Positions 1-8,623 of a stretch of DNA of 46,752 nt are shown piece by piece. Source of the DNA: Flavobacteriaceae bacterium (lineage in GTDB: Bacteria; Bacteroidota; Bacteroidia; Flavobacteriales; Flavobacteriaceae); assembly GCA_021647835.1 (NCBI GenBank), contig JAKITY010000004.1, positions 1-46,752 of the forward strand, read 5' to 3'. Below the pieces are notes generated by a model, which saw nothing but the letters and a program-made list of their open reading frames with translations, did no database searches and was not told the origin of the DNA. Made by a program: the position numbers and the translations under genes. Numbering within the stretch: position 1 is the stretch's first letter; every line of letters begins with the position of its first letter.

Positions 1-639
1 TGTATGTGCCAATTTATCATCATTGGTAAAAATTGCGCCACCATCACCATAACATCCTACGTTTTTAGAAGGAAAAAATGACGTTGTACCAACATTTCCC
101 ATTGTTCCAGATTTCTTTTTTGTTCCATCAGAAAACGTATAATCTGCTCCAATTGCTTGTGCATTATCTTCAATTATAAATAAATTATGTTCTTTTGCAA
201 CTTCCAAAATAGCTTCCATATTAGCACATTGACCAAATAAATGAACAGGTACAATTGCTTTTGTCTTCGGAGTTATAGCCCTTTTCAAAGCGTCAATATC
301 CATATTATAAGTATCCTCTTCAACATCAATTAAAACAGGCGTAAGTTTTAACAACGCAATAACTTCAACTGTTGCTGCAAAAGTAAAATCAACAGTAATA
401 ACTTCATCACCTTGTTCTAAGCCAAGTCCCATCATCGCGATTTGCAGCGCATCTGTTCCGTTTGCACAAGGAATGACATGTTTGATGTCGAGATATTTTT
501 CTAAATCGGCTTGAAAACCTTTGACTTCTGGTCCGCCGATATAATATGCAGTATCTAAAACGCTTTCAAAAGCCTTGTTTACTTGTGGTTTTATATGGTT
601 GTATTGACCAATGAGGTCAACCATTTGAATTTTTTTCAT
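1..639 (-). CDS. DegT/DnrJ/EryC1/StrS family aminotransferase (partial, C-terminus off the window)
   Basis: The reading frame starts at ATG 637-639 and runs open off the left edge, giving 213 N-terminal residues of a protein that is usually about 360-380 long. It is a PLP-dependent sugar aminotransferase of the family that acts on nucleotide-activated keto-sugars for surface polysaccharide or LPS. Visible: NGTDAL near residue 60 (phosphate-binding loop), EDNAQAIGA near 157-165, and FFPSKNVGCYGDGGAIFTN near 188-206, where Lys192 is the expected Schiff-base lysine. The exact sugar substrate cannot be told. A TAnnTTTG box lies just upstream on the same strand. Confidence 0.9.
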   Translation of the reverse strand, partial: MKKIQMVDLIGQYNHIKPQVNKAFESVLDTAYYIGGPEVKGFQADLEKYLDIKHVIPCANGTDALQIAMMGLGLEQGDEVITVDFTFAATVEVIALLKLTPVLIDVEEDTYNMDIDALKRAITPKTKAIVPVHLFGQCANMEAILEVAKEHNLFIIEDNAQAIGADYTFSDGTKKKSGTMGNVGTTSFFPSKNVGCYGDGGAIFTNDDKLAHT

Positions 640-663
640 TGTGATTGATTATTTTAAGAGTAA

Positions 664-671
664 CAAAAATA
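664..671 (-). promoter_or_regulatory. Candidate -7 promoter box for the aminotransferase gene
   Basis: The minus strand reads TATTTTTG here, an exact match to the Bacteroidetes -7 consensus TAnnTTTG, 25 nt upstream of the aminotransferase ATG. No convincing -33 TTG is seen at the expected distance, so this is a weak call. Confidence 0.35.
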
Positions 672-691
672 CGAATTATTGGTAAAATAAA

Positions 692-1426
692 TTAGATACG
701 CTTATATACATCTTCAAAAGGGATTCTAAAACGCTCTCCATAAACTCCTTCAGGTTTTCTAATTCCACATGAAACAACCATATTGATTTCGCTACCATAA
801 GGTAAATCCAGTATTTTTTTAATTCGTAACGTATCTGCACCTTCCATTGGGCAAGTGTCATAACCTTCTGCAGCCATACTTAACATAAAGGTTTGTGCTG
901 CAAGTCCAGCAGTTTTGTGTGCTACAATTCTCATGTCCGAAGTTCGTAATTGTCTGTAACTTGGTTTGAAAAGTCCTGCAATCCAGCTAATAGCGTATTT
1001 TATATAGCCAAATAGTCCTAAGAAGTCAGCATAAGCAAAGGGGATAATTTTGGTGTAATATGTAAAAGCAAACTTCTCTCTTGATGAGTATTCACTCATT
1101 GGTTTTTTTCCGTACATTTTCTCCAAATTCTTTCGATGTGTTTTTACGCGCTTTCTCCAAAGGTCTTTTCGTACAACAAAAACAACCATTTCTTTTGCTG
1201 TTTTAGCAGCATTTTGACCTAAGCAAGCGCCTGTTAATTTTTCTAAAACTTCTTTAGATGTAACGTGATAGAATTCCCAAAGTTGCATATTGCTACTATT
1301 TGGTGCTAAAGTTGCCTGTTCGATACACTTTTTTACAATTTCAGAATCTATTTCGACGTCTTTATCATATATACGAACAGATCTTCGATAATTTAATGCG
1401 TCAATAAAGGAAGAATTTTTTTTCAT
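692..1426 (-). CDS. Nitroreductase family protein
   Basis: A 244-residue FMN-dependent nitroreductase-like oxidoreductase. The N-terminal RRSVRIYDKD and QATLAPNSSNMQLWEF segments match the FMN-binding start of the family, and GLAAQTFMLSMAAEGYDTCPMEG (about 176-198; read as two adjoining stretches) is the usual second cofactor-binding helix. Family members reduce quinones, nitro compounds or flavins with NAD(P)H; the substrate is unknown. The central region, about residues 120-165, is longer and more hydrophobic (ADFLGLFGYIKYAISWIAGL) than in short nitroreductases. The gene sits 30 bp downstream of leuA on the same strand and may be co-transcribed with it. Confidence 0.85.
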   Translation of the reverse strand: MKKNSSFIDALNYRRSVRIYDKDVEIDSEIVKKCIEQATLAPNSSNMQLWEFYHVTSKEVLEKLTGACLGQNAAKTAKEMVVFVVRKDLWRKRVKTHRKNLEKMYGKKPMSEYSSREKFAFTYYTKIIPFAYADFLGLFGYIKYAISWIAGLFKPSYRQLRTSDMRIVAHKTAGLAAQTFMLSMAAEGYDTCPMEGADTLRIKKILDLPYGSEINMVVSCGIRKPEGVYGERFRIPFEDVYKRI

Positions 1427-1456
1427 TTGGTGAAAATACGAAAAAACACCTTAAAA

Positions 1457-2620
1457 TTAATGACTATGTGCCTTGCTGATTTCCATTATTTGATGAATAT
1501 CGTCATCCATAATTTCTTTTTTTACATCAGCAAATTTTAAAAATTCGGGGTACATGATGTCTAACTGCGTTTTTGTTAATTCATAGCCAACATTTTTTGC
1601 TCTGTATGCCAATGCTGCTCTTCCGCTACGAGCAGTTAGAACGATAGAAGATTCGGTTACACCAACATCAGTAGGATCCATAATCTCGTAGGTTTCACGA
1701 TTTTTTATGACACCATCTTGATGAATTCCAGAACTGTGTGAAAAAGCATTATCACCAACAACTGCTTTATTAGGTTGTACAAGCATTCCCATATGTTCTT
1801 GTACCATTTTACTGGTTCCGAAGAGCATTTGAGTGTTAATATTGGTATCTAAATTTAAGTAAGGGTGTTGCTTCATAATCATCACAACTTCTTCCAATGC
1901 AGTATTTCCTGCACGTTCGCCAATACCATTAATCGTACATTCTATTTGACGTGCGCCATTTGTAATTCCAGCAATTGCATTGGCAGTTGCCAATCCTAAA
2001 TCGTTGTGACAATGACAAGATAGAATGACATTGTCAATACCTTTTACGTTCTCTTTTAGGTATTTCATTTTTGCACCATATTCTTCAGGTAAGCAATAAC
2101 CTGTTGTGTCAGGAATATTTAAAACTGTTGCTCCTGCTTTTATAACTGCTTCGCAAACACGAGCCAAATATTCATTATCAGTTCTTCCAGCATCTTCAGC
2201 ATAAAATTCTACATCTTCTACATAAGTTTTTGCATATTTTACAGCCTGTACAGCACGCTCAATAATTTTTTCTGGAGTAGAGTTAAATTTGTGAATAATA
2301 TGTGGTTCTGAAGTGCCAATTCCTGTATGAATTCTCGGTCGTTTTGCGTACTTTAATGACTGAGCAGCAACATCAATATCGTTTTTATGAGCACGAGTAA
2401 GTCCGCAAACAGTAGCGTTTTTTATCAGTTTAGAAATTTCTTCAACCGATTTAAAATCTCCAGGACTTGAAACAGGAAAACCTGCTTCAATAACGTCAAC
2501 TCCAAGCGTGTCTAACTGCTCTGCAATGATTAATTTTTGCTCAGTATTTAGTTTGCATCCAGGAACTTGTTCACCATCTCTTAGGGTTGTGTCAAAAATT
2601 TGAACTCGATTTGTACTCAT
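1457..2620 (-). CDS. leuA: 2-isopropylmalate synthase, short form without allosteric domain
   Basis: A 387-residue enzyme that condenses acetyl-CoA with 2-ketoisovalerate, the first step of leucine synthesis. It shows the catalytic start [15 protein letters not shown], the HxH metal motif in [29 protein letters not shown], and HSSGIHQDG. It ends shortly after the catalytic barrel and subdomains, about 130 residues short of the roughly 515-residue enzymes that carry the C-terminal leucine-binding domain. Classical leucine feedback inhibition is therefore not expected, as an inference. leuB, leuC and leuD are not in the window. It is transcribed away from the ilv operon. A homocitrate or citramalate synthase is possible but less likely next to ilv genes. 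Confidence 0.88.
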   Translation of the reverse strand: MSTNRVQIFDTTLRDGEQVPGCKLNTEQKLIIAEQLDTLGVDVIEAGFPVSSPGDFKSVEEISKLIKNATVCGLTRAHKNDIDVAAQSLKYAKRPRIHTGIGTSEPHIIHKFNSTPEKIIERAVQAVKYAKTYVEDVEFYAEDAGRTDNEYLARVCEAVIKAGATVLNIPDTTGYCLPEEYGAKMKYLKENVKGIDNVILSCHCHNDLGLATANAIAGITNGARQIECTINGIGERAGNTALEEVVMIMKQHPYLNLDTNINTQMLFGTSKMVQEHMGMLVQPNKAVVGDNAFSHSSGIHQDGVIKNRETYEIMDPTDVGVTESSIVLTARSGRAALAYRAKNVGYELTKTQLDIMYPEFLKFADVKKEIMDDDIHQIMEISKAHSH

Positions 2621-2640
2621 TATTTAAAATATTTTATCAC

Positions 2641-2659
2641 TTTTGAATATTCAAAAATA
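2641..2659 (-). promoter_or_regulatory. leuA promoter box overlapping a 16-bp palindrome
   Basis: The perfect palindrome TTTTGAATATTCAAAA occupies 2641-2656. The minus strand reads TATTTTTG at 2652-2659, an exact TAnnTTTG box 32 nt upstream of leuA, so the palindrome overlaps the box and the likely transcription start. A repressor site is possible. AT-rich palindromes of this size can also occur by chance. Confidence 0.4.
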
Positions 2660-2769
2660 AGGTTGGAATTTTAGTTTGTGCATATATATAATAAAACCTA
2701 TACTACATTCAGAGTCTAAAAATGGATGTAAATCATTATTAATCAATAAGATGTAATTATTATTTTACA

Positions 2770-4305
2770 ATGTCTATACGAAAAAAAGATGTATTATTTA
2801 CTTTGGTAAAATCGCTTTCTAAATCAGAAAAACGACAGTTTAAATTGTATGTTGGACGATTAGAAGGAAATTCGAATGCAAATTTTATAGCGCTATTTAA
2901 TATAATGGATAAATCATTGATGTATGATGAGCATTTAATTCTTCAAAAGACGAATATCAAAAAGCAACAGCTTTCTAATTCTAAGGCTCATTTATACAAA
3001 CAACTTTTAGTGAGTTTGCGTTTGAATCCTCAGCATCAAAATATAAGAAGCCAAATTAGAGAACAGTTAGATTATGCAACGATTTTGTACAATAAAGGTT
3101 TGTATAAACAGAGTTTGAAAATTTTAGACAAAGCAAAGAATATCGCCATAGAAAGCGAAGAAAATAATTTGGCTTATGAGATTGTAGAAATGGAGAAGGT
3201 TGTTGAATCTCAATATATTACACGAAGTTTGAGTAGCAGAGCAGATACACTTTCTGTGCAGGCAAAAGAGTTGACTATAAGGAATGTGATGACAAGTAAA
3301 TTGTCAAACCTTTCATTACAATTATATAGTTGGTTGTTGCAAAATGGTTATGCAAAAAGTACTGAAGATATAGAAACAGTAACAAAATATTTTGAATTGC
3401 ATATTCCTAAATATACAATTTCAGAATTAGGTTTTAAGGAGAAATTATTTTTGTATAAAGCATACTTATGGTACAGTTTAATTACTCAAGATTTTGTGAG
3501 TAGTTATCGATATTCTCAAAAATGGATTGATCTTTTTGATGAGTATCCTAAAATGAAAAAAATAAATCCTGTATTTTATTTGAAAGGATATAACTATTTA
3601 TTAGAATCTCTTTTTATGTTGAAATACACAAAGAAATTTAAAGAAATTTTCGCTAATTTTTCTTCAGATATAGAGCACAAGAATTTTTTGTTAAATGATA
3701 ATACAGAGGCAATGACTTCAGTATATTATCATCAGAATAAATTAAATAAGAATTTTTTAGACGCTAATTTCTCTGAAGGAATTGCTTGTATTCCAACAGT
3801 GTTAAAAGAGATAAATCATTTTAAAAATAAGATAGATGAACATCATATTATGGTGTTTTATTACAAAATTGGATGTATGTATTTTGGAGTTGCAGATAAT
3901 GAAAATTGTATTTTTTATCTCAATAAAATTATCTCAAATAAAGAGTTGGCAATACGTGAGGACTTATTGTGTTATGCTCGTGTACTTAATTTGGTAGCGC
4001 ATTATGAAGCTGGAATTGATGAAAACATTGATTTGTTAGTTAAATCTACTTATAAATTTTTAATCAAAATGGATAATCTACACATCGTGCAAAAGAAGAT
4101 GATGCAATTCTTGAGAAGTTTGACTGATATGTATCCAAGTGAGTTGAAATCAGCATTTAAAAAATTACATCAAGAATTAAAACAATATGAAAATCATCCT
4201 TATGAAAAACGATCGTTCTTATATTTAGATATTATTTCATGGTTAGAAAGTAATATTGAGGGGATTCCAATTGCTGAAGTTGTGAAAAGAAAAGTCTCTC
4301 TCTAA
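2770..4305 (+). CDS. Conserved-looking helical-repeat protein of unknown function
   Basis: A 511-residue protein that I do not recognise. It is predicted almost entirely alpha-helical with no signal peptide or membrane segment, so probably cytoplasmic. Residues about 95-135 (YNKGLYKQSLKILDKAKNIA) and about 365-390 (GVADNENCIFYLNKIISNK) have the spacing of tetratricopeptide-like hairpins, suggesting an alpha-solenoid scaffold. The N-terminus (MSIRKKDVLFTLVKSLSKSE) is very basic. It lies alone between the divergent leuA gene and the ilv leader, transcribed toward ilv. The ilv operon has its own promoter-like box and attenuator downstream, so a shared function with branched-chain synthesis is not implied. 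Confidence 0.75.
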   Translation: MSIRKKDVLFTLVKSLSKSEKRQFKLYVGRLEGNSNANFIALFNIMDKSLMYDEHLILQKTNIKKQQLSNSKAHLYKQLLVSLRLNPQHQNIRSQIREQLDYATILYNKGLYKQSLKILDKAKNIAIESEENNLAYEIVEMEKVVESQYITRSLSSRADTLSVQAKELTIRNVMTSKLSNLSLQLYSWLLQNGYAKSTEDIETVTKYFELHIPKYTISELGFKEKLFLYKAYLWYSLITQDFVSSYRYSQKWIDLFDEYPKMKKINPVFYLKGYNYLLESLFMLKYTKKFKEIFANFSSDIEHKNFLLNDNTEAMTSVYYHQNKLNKNFLDANFSEGIACIPTVLKEINHFKNKIDEHHIMVFYYKIGCMYFGVADNENCIFYLNKIISNKELAIREDLLCYARVLNLVAHYEAGIDENIDLLVKSTYKFLIKMDNLHIVQKKMMQFLRSLTDMYPSELKSAFKKLHQELKQYENHPYEKRSFLYLDIISWLESNIEGIPIAEVVKRKVSL

Positions 4306-4359
4306 ATATTAATTTTAAAAATAATAATCATTTTTCGTTAAAATATTAAAAATAAACAA

Positions 4360-4367
4360 TACGTTTG
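4360..4367 (+). promoter_or_regulatory. ilv operon -7 promoter box
   Basis: TACGTTTG is an exact TAnnTTTG match. It lies only 10 nt before the leader-peptide ATG, so the transcript would begin with an extremely short 5' UTR or nearly leaderless. No clear TTG is present at -33. Confidence 0.55.
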
Positions 4368-4377
4368 TAATGAATTT

Positions 4378-4437
4378 ATGAAGAATACTATATTAAATAT
4401 CATTTCTATTATTGTCTTAGTGATTATTATCACTTAG
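4378..4437 (+). CDS. ilvL: ilv operon leader peptide
   Basis: ATG 4378 to TAG 4435-4437 encodes the 19-residue peptide MKNTILNIISIIVLVIIIT. Eight residues are Ile, two Leu and two Val, including three consecutive Ile codons (4423-4431) just before the end. Such runs of codons for the pathway's end products are the hallmark of leader peptides in ribosome-mediated attenuation. A pairable RNA and an intrinsic terminator follow at once. A nearby ATG at 4370 is closed by TGA after three codons. The symbol ilvL is used by analogy with enterobacteria, not from homology. Confidence 0.82.
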   Translation: MKNTILNIISIIVLVIIIT

Positions 4438-4444
4438 ATGAATT

Positions 4445-4485
4445 AGGAATGTAATAATATTAACACATAAGATTATAGCCTTCCT
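4445..4485 (+). promoter_or_regulatory. ilv attenuator antiterminator stem
   Basis: Bases 4445-4458 (AGGAATGTAATAAT) can pair with 4472-4485 (ATTATAGCCTTCCT): 11 Watson-Crick pairs, one G-U and two mismatches, with a 13-nt loop. The 3' arm consumes 4477-4485, almost all of the 5' arm of the terminator, so the two hairpins are mutually exclusive. The 5' arm starts 8 nt after the leader stop codon. A ribosome that reaches the stop would cover it and let the terminator form; one stalled on the Ile codons would leave it free. Confidence 0.7.
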
Positions 4486-4506
4486 TGAAAAAGGGAGGCT
4501 TTTTTT
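4477..4506 (+). terminator. ilv attenuator: intrinsic terminator
   Basis: A 10-bp stem, AGCCTTCCTT with AAGGGAGGCT (one G-U pair), closed by a GAAA tetraloop and followed by seven T. It lies 200 nt before ilvD and ends transcription in the leader when the antiterminator is not formed. Confidence 0.85.
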
Positions 4507-4628
4507 ATGGATAAAATAATAGAGCTTTAAATGAATACGTATGATTAATGTATTTAAAAGCGAATTAAGTGTTTGAAAATAAATAAGTTAAGAGGGTTTA
4601 AAGACTTTTTAGTGTTGTAATAAAATAG

Positions 4629-4664
4629 AATACTCTTAAAAGAGGTGAATCTCTCAAAGTATTT
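4629..4664 (+). other. Second imperfect hairpin in the ilv leader
   Basis: AATACT at 4629-4634 pairs with AGTATT at 4659-4664, and inside it AGAG and CTCT form a shorter stem. It has no T-run, so it is not a terminator. It could shape the ribosome entry region 44 nt before the ilvD ATG. The rest of 4507-4707 shows nothing further. Confidence 0.3.
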
Positions 4665-4707
4665 TTGAACTTTATTCTAAAAAGAGAATGATAAATAAGA
4701 TTTAAAA

Positions 4708-6390
4708 ATGAAATTAAATAAACACAGTCAAAGGTTAACGCAAGATGAATCTCAGCCTGCATCACAAGCAATGTTGTATGCGGTCGGCTTGACAGATGAA
4801 GATATGAGTAAAGCTCAAATTGGAATTGCAAGTACAGGATACGATGGTAACCCTTGTAATATGCATTTGAATAACTTGGCTGCTGAAGTAAAAATAGAAT
4901 GTAAAATTGCTGATCTAGTAGGTTTAGGGTTCAATACAATTGGTGTTTCTGATGGAATTTCTATGGGAACTTCAGGTATGAATTACTCGTTGGCTTCTAG
5001 AGATATTATTGCAGATTCTATAGAAACAGTTATGCACGCTCAAAGTTATGATGCCTTGATTTCTGTTGTAGGCTGTGATAAAAACATGCCTGGAGCAGTG
5101 ATAGCGATGTTGCGTTTAAACCGCCCGTCAATTATGATGTATGGAGGGACGATTATATCTGGAAAATACAAAGGAAAAAAAATAAATATTGTTTCTGTAT
5201 TTGAGGCTTTAGGGCAAAAAGTGGCTGGAGAAATAGATGAAAAAGAATATAGAGAAATCATAAAAAGAGCAATTCCTGGAGCAGGAGCTTGTGGAGGTAT
5301 GTACACAGCAAATACAATGGCTTCTGCAATTGAATGTATGGGCTTTTCGTTGCCTTATAATTCTTCTATTCCTGCAGAAAATCCTAATAAATTATCCGAG
5401 AGCGAAAGAACTGCATTAGCAATAAAAAACTTACTAGAATTAGATTTAAAACCGTTAGATATAATCTCTAAAAAATCTATTGAAAATGCGATTACATTAG
5501 TAAATGCTTTAGGAGGTTCAACGAATGCGGTTTTACACTTTTTAGCAATAGCGCATGCTGCTGATATTGATTTTAGCTTAGATGATTTTCAGAAAGTAAG
5601 TGATAGAACTCCATTAATTGCAGATTTAAAACCATCTGGAAAATATTTAATGGAAGATGTTCATGGTGTTGGAGGAACTCCTACAGTAATGAAATATTTA
5701 TTAGATAATGGTTATTTACACGGAGATTGTTTGACTGTAACAGGAAAAACATTAGCAGAAAATTTAGAAAACGTAACACCTTTAACTTTTGATGATGCGC
5801 AAGATGTGATTTATCCAAAAGACAAGGCATTGAAATCATCAGGAAATATTCAGATTTTATACGGAAACCTTGCAGAAGAAGGCGCTGTAGCGAAAATTTC
5901 TGGTAATGAAGGATTGAAATTTGAAGGAAAAGCAGTTGTTTATAATGGAGAGCAAGCAGCAAATACAGGAATATCAAACGGAGAAGTAGAAAGAGGAGAT
6001 GTAGTCGTCATTAGATATGTTGGTCCAAGAGGAGGTCCTGGAATGCCAGAAATGTTAAAGCCAACTTCGTTAATTATGGGAGCAGGTTTAGGAAAATCTG
6101 TAGCATTAATTACAGATGGTCGTTTTTCTGGAGGAACTCATGGTTTTGTAGTTGGTCATATTACACCAGAAGCACAATCTGGAGGAACAATAGGGTTGTT
6201 AAAAACGGGAGATAAAATAAGTATAAATGTAGAAGAGAACTCTATCAATGTTTTAATTTCTGATAAAGAAATAGCAACTAGAAAAGAAAATTGGGTTGCT
6301 CCAGAATTAAAACACAAAAAAGGAATTTTATATAAATACGCAAAAACAGTTTCATCAGCATCTGAAGGTTGCGTAACAGATAAACTTTAA
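4708..6390 (+). CDS. ilvD: Dihydroxy-acid dehydratase
   Basis: A 560-residue iron-sulfur dehydratase that turns 2,3-dihydroxy acids into 2-keto acids for valine, isoleucine and (via ketoisovalerate) leucine. Diagnostic motifs: GCDKNMPG near residue 123 and [15 protein letters not shown] near 192, which carry Fe-S cysteines; [12 protein letters not shown] near 444; [15 protein letters not shown] near 472. Length matches the family. It is the first structural gene after the attenuator, and ilvB starts 2 nt after its stop, so the operon is tightly packed. Confidence 0.97.
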   Translation: MKLNKHSQRLTQDESQPASQAMLYAVGLTDEDMSKAQIGIASTGYDGNPCNMHLNNLAAEVKIECKIADLVGLGFNTIGVSDGISMGTSGMNYSLASRDIIADSIETVMHAQSYDALISVVGCDKNMPGAVIAMLRLNRPSIMMYGGTIISGKYKGKKINIVSVFEALGQKVAGEIDEKEYREIIKRAIPGAGACGGMYTANTMASAIECMGFSLPYNSSIPAENPNKLSESERTALAIKNLLELDLKPLDIISKKSIENAITLVNALGGSTNAVLHFLAIAHAADIDFSLDDFQKVSDRTPLIADLKPSGKYLMEDVHGVGGTPTVMKYLLDNGYLHGDCLTVTGKTLAENLENVTPLTFDDAQDVIYPKDKALKSSGNIQILYGNLAEEGAVAKISGNEGLKFEGKAVVYNGEQAANTGISNGEVERGDVVVIRYVGPRGGPGMPEMLKPTSLIMGAGLGKSVALITDGRFSGGTHGFVVGHITPEAQSGGTIGLLKTGDKISINVEENSINVLISDKEIATRKENWVAPELKHKKGILYKYAKTVSSASEGCVTDKL

Positions 6391-6392
6391 TC

Positions 6393-8087
6393 ATGAGCAC
6401 ACAAAAAATAACAGGAGCAGAGGCAGTAATTAAATGCCTTTTAGAAGAAGAAGCAAACCTAATATATGGTTATCCTGGAGGCGCAATTATGCCAATCTAT
6501 GATGAAATATATAAATATCAAGATAAATTACAACATGTTTTAACTCGTCATGAACAAGGCGCAGTACATGCTGCACAAGGTTTTGCGCGTGCAACAGGAA
6601 AAGTTGGTGTCGCAATGGCAACTTCAGGTCCTGGAGCAACAAATTTAATTACAGGAATTGCAGATGCTCAGATTGATTCGACACCAATAGTTTGTGTTAC
6701 AGGTCAAGTAACACGTCATTTATTAGGTTCTGATGCCTTTCAAGAAACAGATATTATTGGTATTTCTACACCTGTAACAAAATGGAATTATCAGATTACA
6801 AGAGCAGAAGAGATTCCTGAAGTGTTGGCAAAAGCGTTTTATATCGCTCGTTCTGGTCGTCCTGGACCTGTTTTAATTGATATTACTAAGAATGCTCAAT
6901 TGGAAGAACTCGATTTTTCGTATAAAAAGTGTAAAGGAATTAGAAGTTATCAGCCAAAACCAATTATTGATGCTGCAAAAGTACAAGAAGCGGCAACTGT
7001 CATTAATAATGCAAAAAAGCCATTAATAATTTTTGGTCAAGGAATTATTTTAGGAGAAGCAGAGAAAGAATTAAAAGCATTTATTGAAAAGACAGATATC
7101 CCTGCAGCATGGACTATTTTAGGCTTGTCAGCATTAGAAACAAAGCATCCTTTGAATGTAGGAATGGTTGGAATGCACGGAAATTATGCGCCAAATGTTT
7201 TAACCAATGAATGTGATGTTTTGATCGTTTTAGGAATGCGTTTTGATGATCGAGTTACAGGAGATTTGAGTAGATATGCTAAGCAAGCAAAGGTAATTCA
7301 CTTCGAAATTGATCCAGCCGAAGTTGATAAAAATGTAAAAACAGATGTTGCTGTTTTAGGTGATGTAAAAGAAACGTTAGCGCAAATTTTGCCATTGATT
7401 GATAAGAATAATCATGATGATTGGAAAGAAGAATTCAAGGAGAAAGAAGCCATAGAATTTGATAAAGTAATCAAAGAAGATTTATACCCAACAAAAGAAG
7501 GCTTGACAATGGCTGAGGTTGTTGAGCAAATAAATATTGCTTCAAATGATAATGCTATTATTGTTTCGGATGTCGGTCAGCATCAGATGTTTGCGTGTAG
7601 ATATGCGAAATTTAGTCAGACAAGAAGTAATATTACTTCTGGTGGATTAGGAACAATGGGATTTGCGCTTCCTGCAGCAATTGGTGCTAAAATGGGTGTT
7701 CCAAATCGTGAAGTTGTTGCGGTTATTGGTGATGGAGGTTATCAAATGACAATACAAGAATTGGGAACTATTTTTCAAACAAAAGTACCTGTAAAAATAG
7801 TAGTGCTAAACAACGAATTTTTAGGAATGGTACGTCAATGGCAAGAATTATTTTTTGACAAGCGTTATGCATCAACCGAAATGGCAAATCCAGATTTTGT
7901 AACCATTGCAAAAGGGTATCATATTGAGGCAAATAGAGTTACGGAAAGAGAAAATTTGGTATCAGCAGTTCAAAATATGATGGCTTCAAAAGAAGCGTAT
8001 TTTTTAGAAGTATGTATAGAAAAAGAAGATAATGTATTTCCGATGATTCCAACAGGAGCATCAGTATCAGAGATGAGATTAAGTTAA
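6393..8087 (+). CDS. ilvB: Acetolactate synthase, large (catalytic) subunit
   Basis: A 564-residue thiamine-diphosphate enzyme that joins two pyruvates to acetolactate, or pyruvate and 2-ketobutyrate to acetohydroxybutyrate. The N-terminal YGYPGGAIMPIYDEI carries the Glu-side ThDP motif region, RHEQGAVHAAQGFARATG holds the catalytic glutamate, the middle domain has a cofactor fold, and GDGGYQMTIQELGT with downstream LNNEFLGMVRQWQ is the GDG-N ThDP/Mg site. It works with the regulatory subunit encoded 4 nt downstream. Confidence 0.97.
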   Translation: MSTQKITGAEAVIKCLLEEEANLIYGYPGGAIMPIYDEIYKYQDKLQHVLTRHEQGAVHAAQGFARATGKVGVAMATSGPGATNLITGIADAQIDSTPIVCVTGQVTRHLLGSDAFQETDIIGISTPVTKWNYQITRAEEIPEVLAKAFYIARSGRPGPVLIDITKNAQLEELDFSYKKCKGIRSYQPKPIIDAAKVQEAATVINNAKKPLIIFGQGIILGEAEKELKAFIEKTDIPAAWTILGLSALETKHPLNVGMVGMHGNYAPNVLTNECDVLIVLGMRFDDRVTGDLSRYAKQAKVIHFEIDPAEVDKNVKTDVAVLGDVKETLAQILPLIDKNNHDDWKEEFKEKEAIEFDKVIKEDLYPTKEGLTMAEVVEQINIASNDNAIIVSDVGQHQMFACRYAKFSQTRSNITSGGLGTMGFALPAAIGAKMGVPNREVVAVIGDGGYQMTIQELGTIFQTKVPVKIVVLNNEFLGMVRQWQELFFDKRYASTEMANPDFVTIAKGYHIEANRVTERENLVSAVQNMMASKEAYFLEVCIEKEDNVFPMIPTGASVSEMRLS

Positions 8088-8091
8088 AATT

Positions 8092-8619
8092 ATGGAAACA
8101 AAAGAGACATATACAATATCTATTTATACCGAAAATAATATCGGATTGTTAAATAGAATTTCAGCAATTTTCCAAAGAAGACATATAAATATTGAGAGCC
8201 TTAATATTTCAAAATCTGAAATAAAAAGTGTTTCAAGATTTACGCTGTTAGTGAAAATTACAGAAGTAGAAGTTAAAAAAATTATTGGGCAAATCGAAAA
8301 GCAAGTAGAAGTTATAAAGGCGTATTATCATACAGATGAAAATACAGTATATCAAGAATCATGTCTGTTTAAATTAAGTTCAGATTTATTGATTGATAAT
8401 GATGAAATACAAAATATTATTAACGATAGTAAAACAAAAGTTATCAATGTGAATAAGGAGTTTTTCGTACTCAAAAAATCAGGAAAAAAAGAAGAAATAG
8501 AAGAATTGTATCACATTTTAGAAAAACATGGAATTATGCAGTTTGTCCGTTCAGGACGTATTGCAATTACCAAAAACAAAATGGATATATCATCAATAAT
8601 AGCAACTTATAATAATTAA
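8092..8619 (+). CDS. ilvN: Acetolactate synthase, small (regulatory) subunit
   Basis: A 175-residue protein with an N-terminal ACT domain ([20 protein letters not shown], followed by [17 protein letters not shown]) and a C-terminal IlvH-like domain. In characterised enzymes this subunit activates the catalytic subunit and mediates valine feedback inhibition. Length agrees with the usual 160-180. It lies between ilvB and ilvC with gaps of 4 nt each, inside the operon. The first ACT loop NNIGLLNRI resembles the valine-binding consensus N-x-x-G-x-L-x-R-I, so valine sensitivity is likely (inference). Confidence 0.92.
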   Translation: METKETYTISIYTENNIGLLNRISAIFQRRHINIESLNISKSEIKSVSRFTLLVKITEVEVKKIIGQIEKQVEVIKAYYHTDENTVYQESCLFKLSSDLLIDNDEIQNIINDSKTKVINVNKEFFVLKKSGKKEEIEELYHILEKHGIMQFVRSGRIAITKNKMDISSIIATYNN

Positions 8620-8623
8620 AAAA

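Noticed and set aside
4306-4707. T-box or other riboswitch as the ilv leader control
   Set aside because: No specifier-loop architecture or T-box motif is seen, and the leader-peptide model explains the sequence fully.
5681-5977. A 98-codon minus-strand frame inside ilvD
   Set aside because: It is an antisense shadow of ilvD, leucine-rich because of the opposite-strand codon pattern.
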